DNA of 64,000 nucleotides from Planctomycetota bacterium (GCA_029259935.1 JAJDEH010000038.1:4336-68335), one strand, 5' to 3'; positions 53,283-63,415 are shown, numbered from the stretch's first letter. The notes: generated from the letters alone by a model not told the origin. A program made the numbers and translations.

Positions 53283-53993
53283 CTATCCGTATGATAATTC
53301 TTCAGATTCACCGTCCATGGCCAGGTCGGTCTTGAGTTTGCTGAAGTTGTCGTAGTACTCATCGCTTGACGAGTGGACATGCTCGGCTTCGGTGATGAAC
53401 TTCATCTCCGGGTTGCACATCACGCCCCGTTGTTCCAGCATGTGCTCAAACAACTCGAGCGGACGGCCATAAACGATCAGCAGCTTGTGCTCGTCGAACT
53501 GAACCTCTTGCGGGATTCGGGGATTCAGGACGGCGATGCCTGTACAGCCGTCGTTGAGCAGCATGTCTTCATAGTCCATCAGCGTACTCTTTAGCACCGG
53601 CATGTCCATGTGCTCGCGATACAAATCGAGATGCCCATTGCCCGCGCCGGTGTGGCTGGTCTCAAGGACTACGTCCACCGTGGGGCCCAACGGCCGCAGT
53701 AGGTCCATGAACAAATCGAACATGATTTCCTTCGAGGCCGAGGCCATGATGACCGGCACGTCCGCCTTCGATTCTTCGTCGCGATAAACGTCGTGCCGAT
53801 AACCTTGTTGCGGGGTGACTTTCAAATCGAAAGACGGCCGCACGGCATCGGTCAACGTGAAGTTACCGTACTTGGCCACCGACAGGTGCGATTCCAGCTG
53901 CTCATCGGAAAGAGCATCGAAACTGCTGTGGTGGAGATCGTTCGGTGTTTCTTCGTGAAATACGTTGTTAAAAAAATTCTTCAGGAAGCCCAT
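53283..53993 (-). CDS. Cytosolic protein of unknown function
   Basis: This protein of about 236 residues is acidic, has no signal peptide, and reads MGFLKNFFNNVFHEETPND at its start. The middle has YRHDVYRDEESKADVPVIMASASKEIMFDLFMDLLRPLGPTVDVVLETSHTG, and the end is acidic and helical. I recognise no domain. ATG 53993 is preferred because the fold begins there; ATG 54005 and ATG 54053 in the same frame are possible. It ends in a strong terminator and is a single-gene transcript, probably well expressed. The DLLRPLGPTVDVVLETSH block is the best probe for relatives. Confidence 0.7.
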   Translation of the reverse strand: MGFLKNFFNNVFHEETPNDLHHSSFDALSDEQLESHLSVAKYGNFTLTDAVRPSFDLKVTPQQGYRHDVYRDEESKADVPVIMASASKEIMFDLFMDLLRPLGPTVDVVLETSHTGAGNGHLDLYREHMDMPVLKSTLMDYEDMLLNDGCTGIAVLNPRIPQEVQFDEHKLLIVYGRPLELFEHMLEQRGVMCNPEMKFITEAEHVHSSSDEYYDNFSKLKTDLAMDGESEELSYG

Positions 53994-54451
53994 CGTCGAA
54001 CTCATTGCCTCATTAAGTCTGGTTGCTCGGACTTGGGGCGTGTCCATCGCCATGAATTAAACCACACACAAACCTAGGTCACGCTTTCCACCGCAAGGAT
54101 GCTCATTTGGTGAAATAGGGGAAGCCGTAATCGCGGGTTGGGAACATCGGAGCCACCGGAAGAATCGTGCTAAGACAGTTGTAGGGATTCAATGGATGGT
54201 GACGATCTTCCGGCGCTTGGCTTGCCTGCGGCTCGCTAAAACTCCTTGGTGACCGCTCAAACTCTACCACTGGCGCGCCGTCGGGGCGGCGGAACGCCGT
54301 GAAGATTGACGTATTCCTTGGGCCTCGGCGCGCAACCAACCGATGAGGCAAACTGTTCCGTGCCAGGCCGGGTTTCCCGTGCCGCGAAAGCTTGTCTCGC
54401 GGCCATGGGCAAGAATTTGCTATATTGCACGGAACAAGAAGGAGGGCGACT

Positions 54452-56050
54452 ATGCCAACCGTGAAGCGACTGCTAATTGCTCAAACCGCACTGAATATGG
54501 CGATTCTCCTGTTTCTGTCGTTGGCGACCGGTTGCGGCGTGCAATTACAAGCCGTTGACGGTCCAACGGACGCCGCAAAAGAATCTCGGGCACAATCCAA
54601 GCCAGACAAAGCTTCCAAGCCAGACGAAGCCCACGAGCCGTTTGCCGAGTTTTGGAATACCGTTTTCTTGAGAGGAGATAAAGTCGGCCACTTGCATTAT
54701 AAGGCCACTGAAGTTCCCGCCAAAACCGGCATGGGGAAGTGGCTGCACTTCGAGGTGGAAAACGAAATCACCATTAAACGATTTGGGCAATCGACTAAAC
54801 AACGATTGCTCCTGTCGAACTTGGAAACCAAAGACGGGCAACTGCTGGAATTTTCCAGCCAGTATCAGCCGGGCACCGCACCGATCAAAGTGACGGGTCG
54901 TTACGACGACGAAGACGGCGAGTCGTTAGAAATCAGCGTCCAGACCGAAGGCAAAGCGGAAACTAGCTGGATCAAGTGGGATAAATCATGGGGTGGCTTT
55001 TTCGCCGTCGAGCAATCGCTGATGAGGCAGCCGATGAAGCCCGGCGAGAAACGGACGATCAAGGCGCTGCAACCCGTATTTAACCAGATGGGCGAAGTGC
55101 AACTGGAAGCCGTGGATTGGGAAGAAACCGACATGCTTACGGGGCAGCAGGAATTGTTGCGCGTCGAATCGTCGGTGTCGTTGGCTGGCCAGCAATTCAA
55201 GCAAACCATGTGGACCGACCGCGCGGGCGGGGTACTCAAGACTCACGACAAGATTCTTGGCCTGATGGCCTATCGCACCACGAAAGAAATTGCTCTTAAA
55301 GATATCGGTGAACTTACGTTCGACCTTGGCGAAATGAGCGTGGTGCGGGTGAAACGTAAATTGACCAAAGCCCACGACACCAAACGGATCGTATACCGGG
55401 CTCACTTGAAGGATGATGAGATCAAGGGTGCATTCCCGGTGGGAGCCACGCAGTCGGTCGAATTGCTTGACGAGAACACGGCGAAAATCACCGTCCAAGC
55501 GATCCGTCCCGACCAACCGGAAGCATTGGCGGCTCCTGCCGATCCGCCTTCGGACGCCGAGCGGCAACCGAACAGCCTCATCCAAAGCGACAACGGGCTG
55601 ATTGTCGAAATGGCGCGGGAAGTCGTACCGACCGAAGAGAATTCTTGGAAGGTCGCCAAGGCACTAGAGAAGCTGGTCGACCAAAAGATCTCGACGGTGA
55701 ATTTCTCACAAGCATTCCTGCCGGCAGCGGAAGTGGCGAAGTCGCTGGAGGGCGATTGCACCGAACACGCAGTGTTGTTGGCGGCCCTCTGCCGTGCCCG
55801 TGAAATCCCCGCCCGCGTGGCGATCGGCCTGGTCCATTTTGGCGGCGGATTTGCCTATCACATGTGGACCGAAGTTTGGATCGATGACCGCTGGATTCCG
55901 CTTGACGCCACCTTGGGCAAGGGCGGGATCGGGGCCGCTCACATCAAGCTGGCCGATTCCAGCCTGAAGGGGGCCAACGCCTACAGTGCCTTCCTGCCGG
56001 TAACGCGGATCATGGGGCGATTGGAACTGGAGGTTCTGGAGGTCGAGTAG
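54452..56050 (+). CDS. Transglutaminase-fold lipoprotein
   Basis: This 532-residue protein has a signal peptide with lipobox LATGC, then about 350 residues of beta-rich sequence and a transglutaminase/protease-like domain at the C-terminus. Its catalytic Cys is in LEGDCTEHAVLLAALCRAREIPARV, the His in AYHMWTEVWIDD and the Asp in IPLDATLG. Such domains hydrolyse or crosslink peptide amides, often in cell-wall or cyanophycin-like substrates. AAGGAGGG lies five bases before ATG 54452, so I reject the upstream frame. It acts at the cell surface. Target unknown. It is well separated from its neighbours. Confidence 0.85.
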   Translation: MPTVKRLLIAQTALNMAILLFLSLATGCGVQLQAVDGPTDAAKESRAQSKPDKASKPDEAHEPFAEFWNTVFLRGDKVGHLHYKATEVPAKTGMGKWLHFEVENEITIKRFGQSTKQRLLLSNLETKDGQLLEFSSQYQPGTAPIKVTGRYDDEDGESLEISVQTEGKAETSWIKWDKSWGGFFAVEQSLMRQPMKPGEKRTIKALQPVFNQMGEVQLEAVDWEETDMLTGQQELLRVESSVSLAGQQFKQTMWTDRAGGVLKTHDKILGLMAYRTTKEIALKDIGELTFDLGEMSVVRVKRKLTKAHDTKRIVYRAHLKDDEIKGAFPVGATQSVELLDENTAKITVQAIRPDQPEALAAPADPPSDAERQPNSLIQSDNGLIVEMAREVVPTEENSWKVAKALEKLVDQKISTVNFSQAFLPAAEVAKSLEGDCTEHAVLLAALCRAREIPARVAIGLVHFGGGFAYHMWTEVWIDDRWIPLDATLGKGGIGAAHIKLADSSLKGANAYSAFLPVTRIMGRLELEVLEVE

Positions 56051-56256
56051 TTCGCGACGAGTTGTTCGCGACTAGTTGTCCATGACGAGGGATTGCGGAC
56101 GGAACATTCACGGTGTACGGTTCTTAGTCTCGCCATCGCGTGCAATACCGACTCACTGTGGTGATCCGTACGACGGGCCTCCGAGCCCGTCCAGAATGCT
56201 CAGTATTTCGTTTCGACGGCTTCGGAGGGCCGTTGTACAACTGCCAAAACAGAAAA

Positions 56257-57117
56257 ATGAAACTGGCTTTCAGTAGTAATGCCTACATGCATTTCTCGAT
56301 CGAGGACACGATCCGCAAGATCGCGGAACTGGGCTATTCGGGAATCGAAGTCCTGGCCGATGTCCCCCATGCCTGGCCGGCGGGGTTGCTCGAAGAACGC
56401 AAGCAGTCGATTCGAGAACACCTCGAAAAGCACAACGTCGTCATCTCGAACATTAATGCCTTCATGATGAACGCGGTCGCCGATCCGCGCCAGCCTTATT
56501 GGCATCCGGGCTGGACCGACCCCGATCCGCATTACCGCGCGATTCGCCGCGAACACACCAAGCGGTCCTTGCAACTCGCCAAAGACATCGGCGCGCCCAA
56601 CATCACCACCGAACCGGGCGGCCACCTGACGGCCGATCAAACGTGGGACGAGGCCGCCAATATTTTCTATGAAGAACTGATGCCTTGCGTCGAACTTGCC
56701 GAGGAGTTGGAAATCGAATTGCTCATCGAACCCGAGCCGGAATTGATGATCGAGCGTTTCGATCAATACACCGATTTCATTGACCGCATCGACTCACCGA
56801 TCGTCGGATTGAATTTTGATATCGGGCATGCTTATTGTGTGAGCGAAGATCCACAAGACTGGGTCGAAAAGATGGCGTCGCACACCAAGCACTATCATTT
56901 CGAAGACATTGCCGACACGCGAGTTCATCAACATTTGATTCCCGGCCATGGGGCGGTCGACTTTGAAGCGACTCTGGCCGCCATTCAACGCACCGGCTAC
57001 GATGGCTGGGTGACCGTCGAGCTCTATCCGTACATCGACAACCCCGACGATGCGGCACGCGAAGCTCACTCGTATCTCTGCAATGCCATGAACAAATTGG
57101 GAATCGAAGTGGAGTAA
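56257..57117 (+). CDS. Sugar phosphate isomerase/epimerase-like TIM-barrel protein
   Basis: This 286-residue protein is a xylose isomerase-like TIM barrel (MKLAFSSNAYMHFSIEDTIRKIAELGYSGIEVLADVP). It has the metal residues expected of the family: Glu in LLIEPEPEL, Asp in LNFDIGHAYCVSED, His in HYHFEDI and Glu in WVTVELYPY. ATG 56257 has only a weak ribosome binding site (CAGAAAA); upstream frame extension is not plausible. It precedes an EboC-like UbiA protein by 34 bases. In ebo operons a TIM-barrel protein (EboE) and EboC occur together, but I cannot show this is EboE. Substrate unknown. Confidence 0.8.
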   Translation: MKLAFSSNAYMHFSIEDTIRKIAELGYSGIEVLADVPHAWPAGLLEERKQSIREHLEKHNVVISNINAFMMNAVADPRQPYWHPGWTDPDPHYRAIRREHTKRSLQLAKDIGAPNITTEPGGHLTADQTWDEAANIFYEELMPCVELAEELEIELLIEPEPELMIERFDQYTDFIDRIDSPIVGLNFDIGHAYCVSEDPQDWVEKMASHTKHYHFEDIADTRVHQHLIPGHGAVDFEATLAAIQRTGYDGWVTVELYPYIDNPDDAAREAHSYLCNAMNKLGIEVE

Positions 57118-57151
57118 CGCGCGGCCGCTCACGCTTACGTAATCATTGCCC

Positions 57152-58138
57152 GTGTCGAACCAAGATAAGAACCAGCCGCGCCCATCCCGGTTACTTGCCT
57201 ACTTGCGGCTGTTTCGGCTGCCGAATGTCTTTACCGCGGTGGCCGACATTACGATGGGCTTCTTCTTCGTGCGGCAGTCGCTTGATCCGCCGCTGATCTA
57301 TTTTTGTTTGCTCTTTGCCACGGCGCTGATGTACACGGCCGGCATGGTTTTGAACGACGTGTACGATGTGGAAGTCGACCGCCAGGAGCGGCCGTTCCGC
57401 CCGCTGCCTTCGGGGCAAATCTCGCTGGGCTGGGCGACTTGGTTGGGCTACGAAATGCTGCTGCTGGGCGTCGCTCTGGCATGGTTGGCCGGCTTGATCC
57501 ATCCCGGCGAAGTCGCGACTTCATGGAAGAGCGGCGTGCTGGCGGTTTGCCTGGCCGTTTGCATATTGCTGTACAACGGCGTGCTCAAGAAGACGATTCT
57601 CGGCCCCGTGGCGATGGGAGGCTGCCGCTTTCTGAACCTGTTGATGGGAATGAGCATTGCAGCAGCGGCCAGCCCCGAAGCCGTGCTGCTGGGATTCGAT
57701 CTGCCGCAACTGGCGGTGGCCGGCGGCATTGGCGTTTACATCGCCGGTATCACGTGGTTCGCCCGCGGCGAGGCGGCCGAGAGCAAGCAACGCGACTTGG
57801 TCGCCGGAATCGTCTTGATGGCGGCCGGCTTTTTGCTACTGGCATTATTTCCACAACTGTCACCCGCCGGCTCGCCAACCAGCCTGAAGAACCCCCTGTT
57901 TTTTCAACTGTTGGTGCTGCTGTTGGCTGTCACCGTGTTGCGGAGGTGCTTGGTGACGGCTTTCAATCCCCGGCCCGAACGCGTTCAAGGAGCGGTGAAA
58001 AACTGCATCCTCTCGTTGATTGTGATGGATGCCTCGGTCGTCTTGGCCGTCAAGCCATCCGAACCCTATTGGGCGATTGGAGTCGTGGCGTTGCTGTTGC
58101 CAACGTTGGTGTTGGGCAAGTGGGTCTATTCCACTTAG
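57152..58138 (+). CDS. UbiA family prenyltransferase, EboC-like
   Basis: This 328-residue protein has about eight membrane helices and the first Asp-rich motif NDVYDVEVD, which binds Mg and the prenyl diphosphate, followed by RQERPFRPLPSG. The N-terminal LRLFRLPNVFTAVADITMGFFF resembles EboC, a UbiA-like protein of the ebo operon, which helps carry metabolites in cyanobacteria and other bacteria. The second Asp motif of UbiA is not obvious (YIAGITWFARGEA), so prenyl transfer may be lost. GTG 57152 or TTG 57146 is the start; no ribosome binding site decides. It ends 3 bases from the convergent gene. Confidence 0.8.
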   Translation: MSNQDKNQPRPSRLLAYLRLFRLPNVFTAVADITMGFFFVRQSLDPPLIYFCLLFATALMYTAGMVLNDVYDVEVDRQERPFRPLPSGQISLGWATWLGYEMLLLGVALAWLAGLIHPGEVATSWKSGVLAVCLAVCILLYNGVLKKTILGPVAMGGCRFLNLLMGMSIAAAASPEAVLLGFDLPQLAVAGGIGVYIAGITWFARGEAAESKQRDLVAGIVLMAAGFLLLALFPQLSPAGSPTSLKNPLFFQLLVLLLAVTVLRRCLVTAFNPRPERVQGAVKNCILSLIVMDASVVLAVKPSEPYWAIGVVALLLPTLVLGKWVYST

Positions 58139-58141
58139 CAC

Positions 58142-60142
58142 CTACTCACGCCGCTTCTTGCGACGCGACTCACGTTCACGCTGCTTCTTAATCGCGGCCG
58201 TCATTTCTTCCAGCGTGACGACTCGATCTTTGTCCTTGTCGATAAGAACGAAGAAAACGAGTAGCCGCCGTTCGACCTCGTCACGAGCAAGCTTGCCATC
58301 GTCATTCTTGTCGAGCGTGGCGATCAGCCGTTCCGCCGCGCTTCGCGGGTCACCGCCGCCGCCGAGATTGGCGGGCAGCGACTGGCCGTTCGCCTTCGAG
58401 TCAATCGGCCAAGCGATATCAAAATAGCCGATCATCATTTCGTCCCAGGTTTGATCACCCCAGCGAACCGTCTTCGTGGAATCGGGGTTATTCAGATTGC
58501 GGTCGCTGTTGTCGAAATGCGCCACGCAACGAATTCGAGAGCCCTTTGGCAGAACTAGCGGTTCGTCAAGCCGATACGAAGTTTGCCAATTGAAATCGTA
58601 GGCGGGAATATCGAGCAGCGTCTCCTTTTTGTCACCGGGCAGCCATGCCTGATACTCAAACGATTTTCCTCGCAAGTGCATGTGAGGCATCATCGAAAGC
58701 AGGAGCAGCTCGCGCGGTGCCGGAGCCGACGTCGCTTTGACTTCCTGATTGGATGCCCCGGGCAGGATTTTGAACGACGCATTGGCTGCCTGAGTCGTCC
58801 GCACTTCGTGGGTGACTTCGTCCGGATCGGCAAAGATCAGGCCGATTTTGCTTTGGTCGAATTGGATCGAGCCGATCGGGGTGTAATGAACTTGAAAGAC
58901 CAATTCCGAACCGGCGGGAATGCGCTTGGCCATGCCCTTGGGAAATGGCCGTGGACGTAGGCCCGGTACATAGGCGACCAGGAAGCCATCGCCTCCTCCA
59001 CGACGCCGTTCACCCGGCTGGCGTGTGAAGGCCAAAATGTGATGCACCACCGCCCGATTGCCAGGCAATATCTGCGCGGCTTGCAGCCACTTGTCTTCCT
59101 TCAAGTTCGTTTCCTTTGAAAACCATTGGTAACGCACTTCGCCTTCCGCTTTGACCTCGAACGGTTCTTCACTCACGTCCAGAATCAAATCGGGTTCTCG
59201 CGGCAACTGCCAACCTTCGACGAACTTCCGCGGCGCAGGCAATTGCTTGATGTCGCCAAGCGGAGCCCCATCAGCGACCCACTGGTAGATCAACTGCTTT
59301 TCCTCAAGCGGCATGGAACGATCGTTGGCGAAGTGCCGGTGCGTCGGGTCGGCGTGCCACGGCGGCATGCGGCCTTTGCTGACGACTTCCTTGATCATCT
59401 CCGCCCAACCAACCACTTCCTCGTAATCGCTCAACGAGAACGGCGCGATTTCTCCTTCGCGATGGCATTCCATGCAGCGCTTCTGCAAGATCCTGGCAAT
59501 CTGATTAGAGAAGGTGACCGTCGCGTCTTCCTTGGGATGCTGCACGCGGCCGATGTGGCAGCCGACCGATTCGGTCTGCGGAGATTCAACTTCTTTACCG
59601 GCAAGCAACTGATCCAAGGCCAAAGTCAAATCATGGCGAGTTGGTTCGTCCCGGATATAGCCCACGCCATATTGGTCATCGATGCGGCCGTGATAACGAA
59701 TGACGCGCTTTTGATCCAGCAGGAAAACTTCCGGCGTACGCACTGCGCCCAGCTCATCCACAACTCGGTTCCCCAAATCCTTCAGAATGGGAAACTCAAT
59801 CTTGTGAGTGCGGGCATAGGCGGCGATTTCAGTTATGGAATCTTGCACGTTGGCATTGAGGCCGACGAAAGCGACTTTTTGCGGTCCGTATTTCTTTTGC
59901 AGCTCGGCCAGCCGCACGCCGTACAGTTTCGCCAGCGGACACTCCGTTCCCAGCACGGCCACGACCACGGCCTTATCTTGCGAATAGCCGGACAACGAAT
60001 GCTCGGCGCCCCGAAAGTCCTTCAATGTAAAGTTGGAGACTTTATTTCCCACGGGCGACTTTTGGGCAGCGGATGCTATCACTGGTGCCGCGAAAAGTGC
60101 GACGGTAAGTAAGACTGTCTGCAAGGGATTACTGTATTTCAT
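58142..60142 (-). CDS. Redoxin - cytochrome c - copper monooxygenase-like - EF-hand protein
   Basis: This 666-residue exported protein has a signal peptide (1-26). Residues 30-185 are an AhpC/TSA-like redoxin with TECPLAK in place of CxxC. A heme motif CMECH sits at 223-227. Residues about 330-580 resemble the C-terminal half of copper type II monooxygenases; copper ligands may be HH at 367-368, His419, and HMH at 487-489. Two EF-hands follow: DKNDDGKLARDE (611-622) and DKDKDRVVTLEE (635-646), the second degenerate. A Lys/Arg tail ends it. I infer electron transfer from the redoxin to heme and copper, perhaps to oxidise an organic substrate in the periplasm. Confidence 0.82.
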   Translation of the reverse strand: MKYSNPLQTVLLTVALFAAPVIASAAQKSPVGNKVSNFTLKDFRGAEHSLSGYSQDKAVVVAVLGTECPLAKLYGVRLAELQKKYGPQKVAFVGLNANVQDSITEIAAYARTHKIEFPILKDLGNRVVDELGAVRTPEVFLLDQKRVIRYHGRIDDQYGVGYIRDEPTRHDLTLALDQLLAGKEVESPQTESVGCHIGRVQHPKEDATVTFSNQIARILQKRCMECHREGEIAPFSLSDYEEVVGWAEMIKEVVSKGRMPPWHADPTHRHFANDRSMPLEEKQLIYQWVADGAPLGDIKQLPAPRKFVEGWQLPREPDLILDVSEEPFEVKAEGEVRYQWFSKETNLKEDKWLQAAQILPGNRAVVHHILAFTRQPGERRRGGGDGFLVAYVPGLRPRPFPKGMAKRIPAGSELVFQVHYTPIGSIQFDQSKIGLIFADPDEVTHEVRTTQAANASFKILPGASNQEVKATSAPAPRELLLLSMMPHMHLRGKSFEYQAWLPGDKKETLLDIPAYDFNWQTSYRLDEPLVLPKGSRIRCVAHFDNSDRNLNNPDSTKTVRWGDQTWDEMMIGYFDIAWPIDSKANGQSLPANLGGGGDPRSAAERLIATLDKNDDGKLARDEVERRLLVFFVLIDKDKDRVVTLEEMTAAIKKQRERESRRKKRRE

Positions 60143-60952
60143 TCCGAATTCTCTTCGCCTGAGCTAGGTTATTTGATCGATGAAAGTTATTTTCATTTGT
60201 CTACTTGGTTCGAGGCCCTGCCTCGTCAATGATATCAGCGCGGTTCCCCGAGCAACAATAACAATACTGCCGGTAGACTTCATGCTTCCCTGCTGTGTTG
60301 CCTCTGGTGGTAGGAGTTGCCCGTCGCGATTGACCCCTTCGCCCCTCCCCCAATGACTGCCTACGTCTATTTTATGCGGTCCGACGAGACAGGTCTACTG
60401 TTCGCAAATCTCTACCGTGGCGTCTCGCGCCGTTCGACCGAAGCGGGGCAGTCACAGTTTTGTAACATACGCCCATGCCACAATTCTTCGTCGAAGAACT
60501 CGCCCGACAAAAGGATTCAAAGCCCAGCGAATTCCACGCAAGATAGTTGCTCCAAGCCGACTTGCGGCAAATCATTTATAATGAGTGCATGCCCGCCGGC
60601 CGGGCATTCACCGTTCCGCAACACGGGCAATCGTGCAATCATCGTGCAAGTATTTTGCAAGCATTCCATTGCAAGGCGCAAGTTCCATGCGCGGACGAAG
60701 AACCACGCCTATCGAATTGTACGCACGCGCTACCGCGGCGGAAAGTTCGCGAGAGCAGCGGAGAACGAAACGGGGACAAGTCGAAGACCGTAAACTGAAT
60801 CTATCCGATCTGTCAACGTTTCTCCATTTTCCCACTTGATGTTTGTAAATCTCTCGTCGATATTGTAGTTCGTGCGGCAGCGGGTGAAGCGAAGCGGTGG
60901 CCTTTCCTTCGACCCAATGCTTTTCCATCCTCCAATAAGCGAGTGGACGGTT
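60143..60952. other. Intergenic region with one promoter-like box and a hairpin
   Basis: About 810 bases without a supported gene between divergent genes. TATAAT stands at 60577-60582, and seven bases later a hairpin ATGCCCG-CCGGC-CGGGCAT (60589-60607). A few frames of 60-190 codons cross it, but they look like shadows. Promoters for both neighbours should be here. Confidence 0.4.
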
Positions 60953-63415
60953 ATGGCGTCGAAACGGTTCGTCTGTGGATTGTGGATTCTTTGCCTTCTC
61001 TGTGGACTCCGCCTGTTTGCTCAGGTACAGGAGTCTACCAAGTCGGCGTGTCAGACGAGCGAGTTCCGGGCTTGGCGGAGCGCTTCGGGTCAGTTTTCTA
61101 CTCGCGCTCGGTTGATTGAAGTGAACGGTAAGACCGTCACTTTGGAGAAGGACAACGGCGTCGAAATCACCGTCTTGCAAGAACAGCTAAGTGAAGCGGA
61201 TCGTCAATTCATCCGAACTCAAGCGAGTCCACCAACCAAAAAAGGAACTGCCTCATCCGCAGCCGCCACGCGCAACTCGTTGAGTGCCTCGGTTCCGGTA
61301 CCCTTGACCGACACGGTCAAAGAGGCAATCGCAAAGGCGGAGGAATGGGTTTCCCAAAGTGCTCCAAAACCGAAGGAGACGAAGGTGCCAGTTGCTGGCG
61401 CCGAGTATGACTTGACGGGACTCAATGCCCGGGCGATTAAAGTCGAGAACATCGCTGGACGGCCTGTCTGGTCGAGAGACGGCGACGCGTTGTACATCGT
61501 GACGACCGGAGGCAGCGTGCGGCGAGTGACCTTCCCAGACTTCGTCGAAACGCATCGACTGTTTACCGCCGTCAAATGCCGCTCGGTATGTGTTACCAAG
61601 TCTTTCCTCGTCGTTCTCTTAGATGCCGGTGAGTTATTGATACTCGATCCCGATTCGCTTTCCGTCATTCGGAGAGTAGCGATAATTCATGCCACGGAGG
61701 TTTCCGGTTCCCCCGCATTGGAGAACGTGTTTGTAACGGCGGGAGACTCCGTTCATGTAGTGGACGCGCTGAAGGGGAGAGCAGTTAGTCAACTAAAATT
61801 CACTCAAAATCGCTCGAGGTCTACCGGGAGAGGAACCGTCACGCCCGACGGCAAATACTTGTTCACGCAACACAAGGGGACGGTTCGGCGCTATCGAATC
61901 GAAGGCGAATCCTTAAGAATGGAGCAAGGCGGGTTTGTGACGGGGGGCAATCCGCAAGAGCTGTGCGTCTGCGCCGATTCCAAGCATGTCGCGTTACCAT
62001 GTGGTGGAGGGAATCGGGGCAGATACAGCGGCTTTGCTGGCTTGAACTATGGTACCTATCTCTTTAGCGTGGACGATCTAGAACTGCCGCGCACCGGTAT
62101 CGCTTCGGGTGCCTATCCGCGAACGGTCGATGTAGATCCGAAGACCGGCGATGTGTATACCCAGAATAGTGAGAACATGTTGCTGGTATTCGGCTCGAGC
62201 GGTTCGCAATTATCACAGCATCGGGGTATTCTCGGCGATTCGACGCAACGATTCGTGGTGCATCCAAAAGGCGGATCCCTCATTGTCCAGATGGAAAAAG
62301 TGACCCTCTGGGTGAAACTACCGCCCCGTCCCGTTGTGAAAGAGGACGGAACGATCGACGATTCTGGCTGGCTGGCGAAAGAAACGCCTCAGCCGACCGC
62401 GGCGTCGGACAATTTGTTGGGAAAGAAAAGTGAGCACCGGGGAGCGACCGCTTATGAGGTCAAGTTCGGTACGAGTTCGGTCCTTGGCGATGCCGTCTTT
62501 TCCACCGATGGGTCGCGTCTCTACACGGTTAGCAAGGCAGGCCTCGTGCGATTGATCCGGGTTCCTGAGTTTGACTGCACCACGCAAATCGATTTCCAAG
62601 CGGAGTGTAGTTCATTGGAGTTGAGTAAGGAGGGTCTAGTCGTCGGGGTGAGCGGCAAAGACCACTTGTATTTACTGGACGAACATACGTTAAAGATCAA
62701 ACGTCGAATTCGAACCGTCCATACGCAAGTGATCACTTCTTCGCCCGCCACATCAATCGGATTTGCACTGCCTAATCGCGGCAGTCGTCCAACTAGACTC
62801 GCCGCTTTCGACTTGGTTTCCGGTCGAATGTTGTGGGAAAAGACGATGGGGCAACTACATCAAGAGGCGGAAAAATCCCATCCCGGCAAGCTCCGTCTAT
62901 CACCCTCGGGAATTCGATTCATCAAGGCGACGCCCGATGGCAAGCATCTGTTTGCGGCCGATCTTGCGATTTATCGCTTTCGAATTGATGGAATCAACAT
63001 TCGGTTCGAAGAAGCGACACCGATCATCGCGGAATACGCGCGCTCGGTCGCGGTCAGCGGTGATTCCAAGTTGACCGCTTTGGTTGGAAGCCTGCGCCAA
63101 AACATCACAGGTCTGCCAGCCACCGATGACGTCGGAGTCTACCTATTCGGCACCTCGAACATTGCCGCGCCCAAAGTTGGTATCAAGGGGGTCCAGCATG
63201 CGCGGAGCATCGCGTTTGATGCCAAGACAGGACACGTCTACGTACAAACCTTCGAACCGGCGCTGGCCGTATTTAGAGCAGATGGGACGGAAAAGCAACG
63301 CCTCAGTCTCCATAACAATGGTCGCGATGATCCGTTAATAGCGCCTCCCAGCGGGGGAGCCGTCTTGTCAATTGGAGTGAAGTCATCGGCTCGGGTCGAA
63401 TTCGCCGAACAATAG
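60953..63415 (+). CDS. Exported SHD1-domain and beta-propeller protein
   Basis: This 820-residue protein has a signal peptide (FVCGLWILCLLCGLRLFAQVQ). Residues about 40-90 carry an SHD1 domain (RAWRSASGQFSTRARLIEVNGKTVTLEKDNGVEITV), frequent in planctomycetes. The rest is beta-propeller, with repeats of the WD40/YVTN type (GRPVWSRDGDALYIVTTGGSVRRV, TPDGKYLFTQHKGTVRRYRI, STDGSRLYTVSKAGLVRLIRV, DGKHLFAADLAIYRFRI). Two copies of a blade set are visible, about residues 145-480 and 505-815. It likely binds a partner outside the membrane. I chose ATG 60953 because the signal begins there. Confidence 0.8.
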   Translation: MASKRFVCGLWILCLLCGLRLFAQVQESTKSACQTSEFRAWRSASGQFSTRARLIEVNGKTVTLEKDNGVEITVLQEQLSEADRQFIRTQASPPTKKGTASSAAATRNSLSASVPVPLTDTVKEAIAKAEEWVSQSAPKPKETKVPVAGAEYDLTGLNARAIKVENIAGRPVWSRDGDALYIVTTGGSVRRVTFPDFVETHRLFTAVKCRSVCVTKSFLVVLLDAGELLILDPDSLSVIRRVAIIHATEVSGSPALENVFVTAGDSVHVVDALKGRAVSQLKFTQNRSRSTGRGTVTPDGKYLFTQHKGTVRRYRIEGESLRMEQGGFVTGGNPQELCVCADSKHVALPCGGGNRGRYSGFAGLNYGTYLFSVDDLELPRTGIASGAYPRTVDVDPKTGDVYTQNSENMLLVFGSSGSQLSQHRGILGDSTQRFVVHPKGGSLIVQMEKVTLWVKLPPRPVVKEDGTIDDSGWLAKETPQPTAASDNLLGKKSEHRGATAYEVKFGTSSVLGDAVFSTDGSRLYTVSKAGLVRLIRVPEFDCTTQIDFQAECSSLELSKEGLVVGVSGKDHLYLLDEHTLKIKRRIRTVHTQVITSSPATSIGFALPNRGSRPTRLAAFDLVSGRMLWEKTMGQLHQEAEKSHPGKLRLSPSGIRFIKATPDGKHLFAADLAIYRFRIDGINIRFEEATPIIAEYARSVAVSGDSKLTALVGSLRQNITGLPATDDVGVYLFGTSNIAAPKVGIKGVQHARSIAFDAKTGHVYVQTFEPALAVFRADGTEKQRLSLHNNGRDDPLIAPPSGGAVLSIGVKSSARVEFAEQ

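Noticed and set aside
57304..58191. 295-codon plus-strand frame overlapping the UbiA gene
   Set aside because: It is the same DNA in another frame and full of Arg, Gly and Pro, while the called frame has membrane helices and the NDxxDxxxD motif.
60608..61180. 190-codon minus-strand frame at the start of the SHD1 gene
   Set aside because: Antisense to the signal peptide and SHD1 domain of a well-supported gene.
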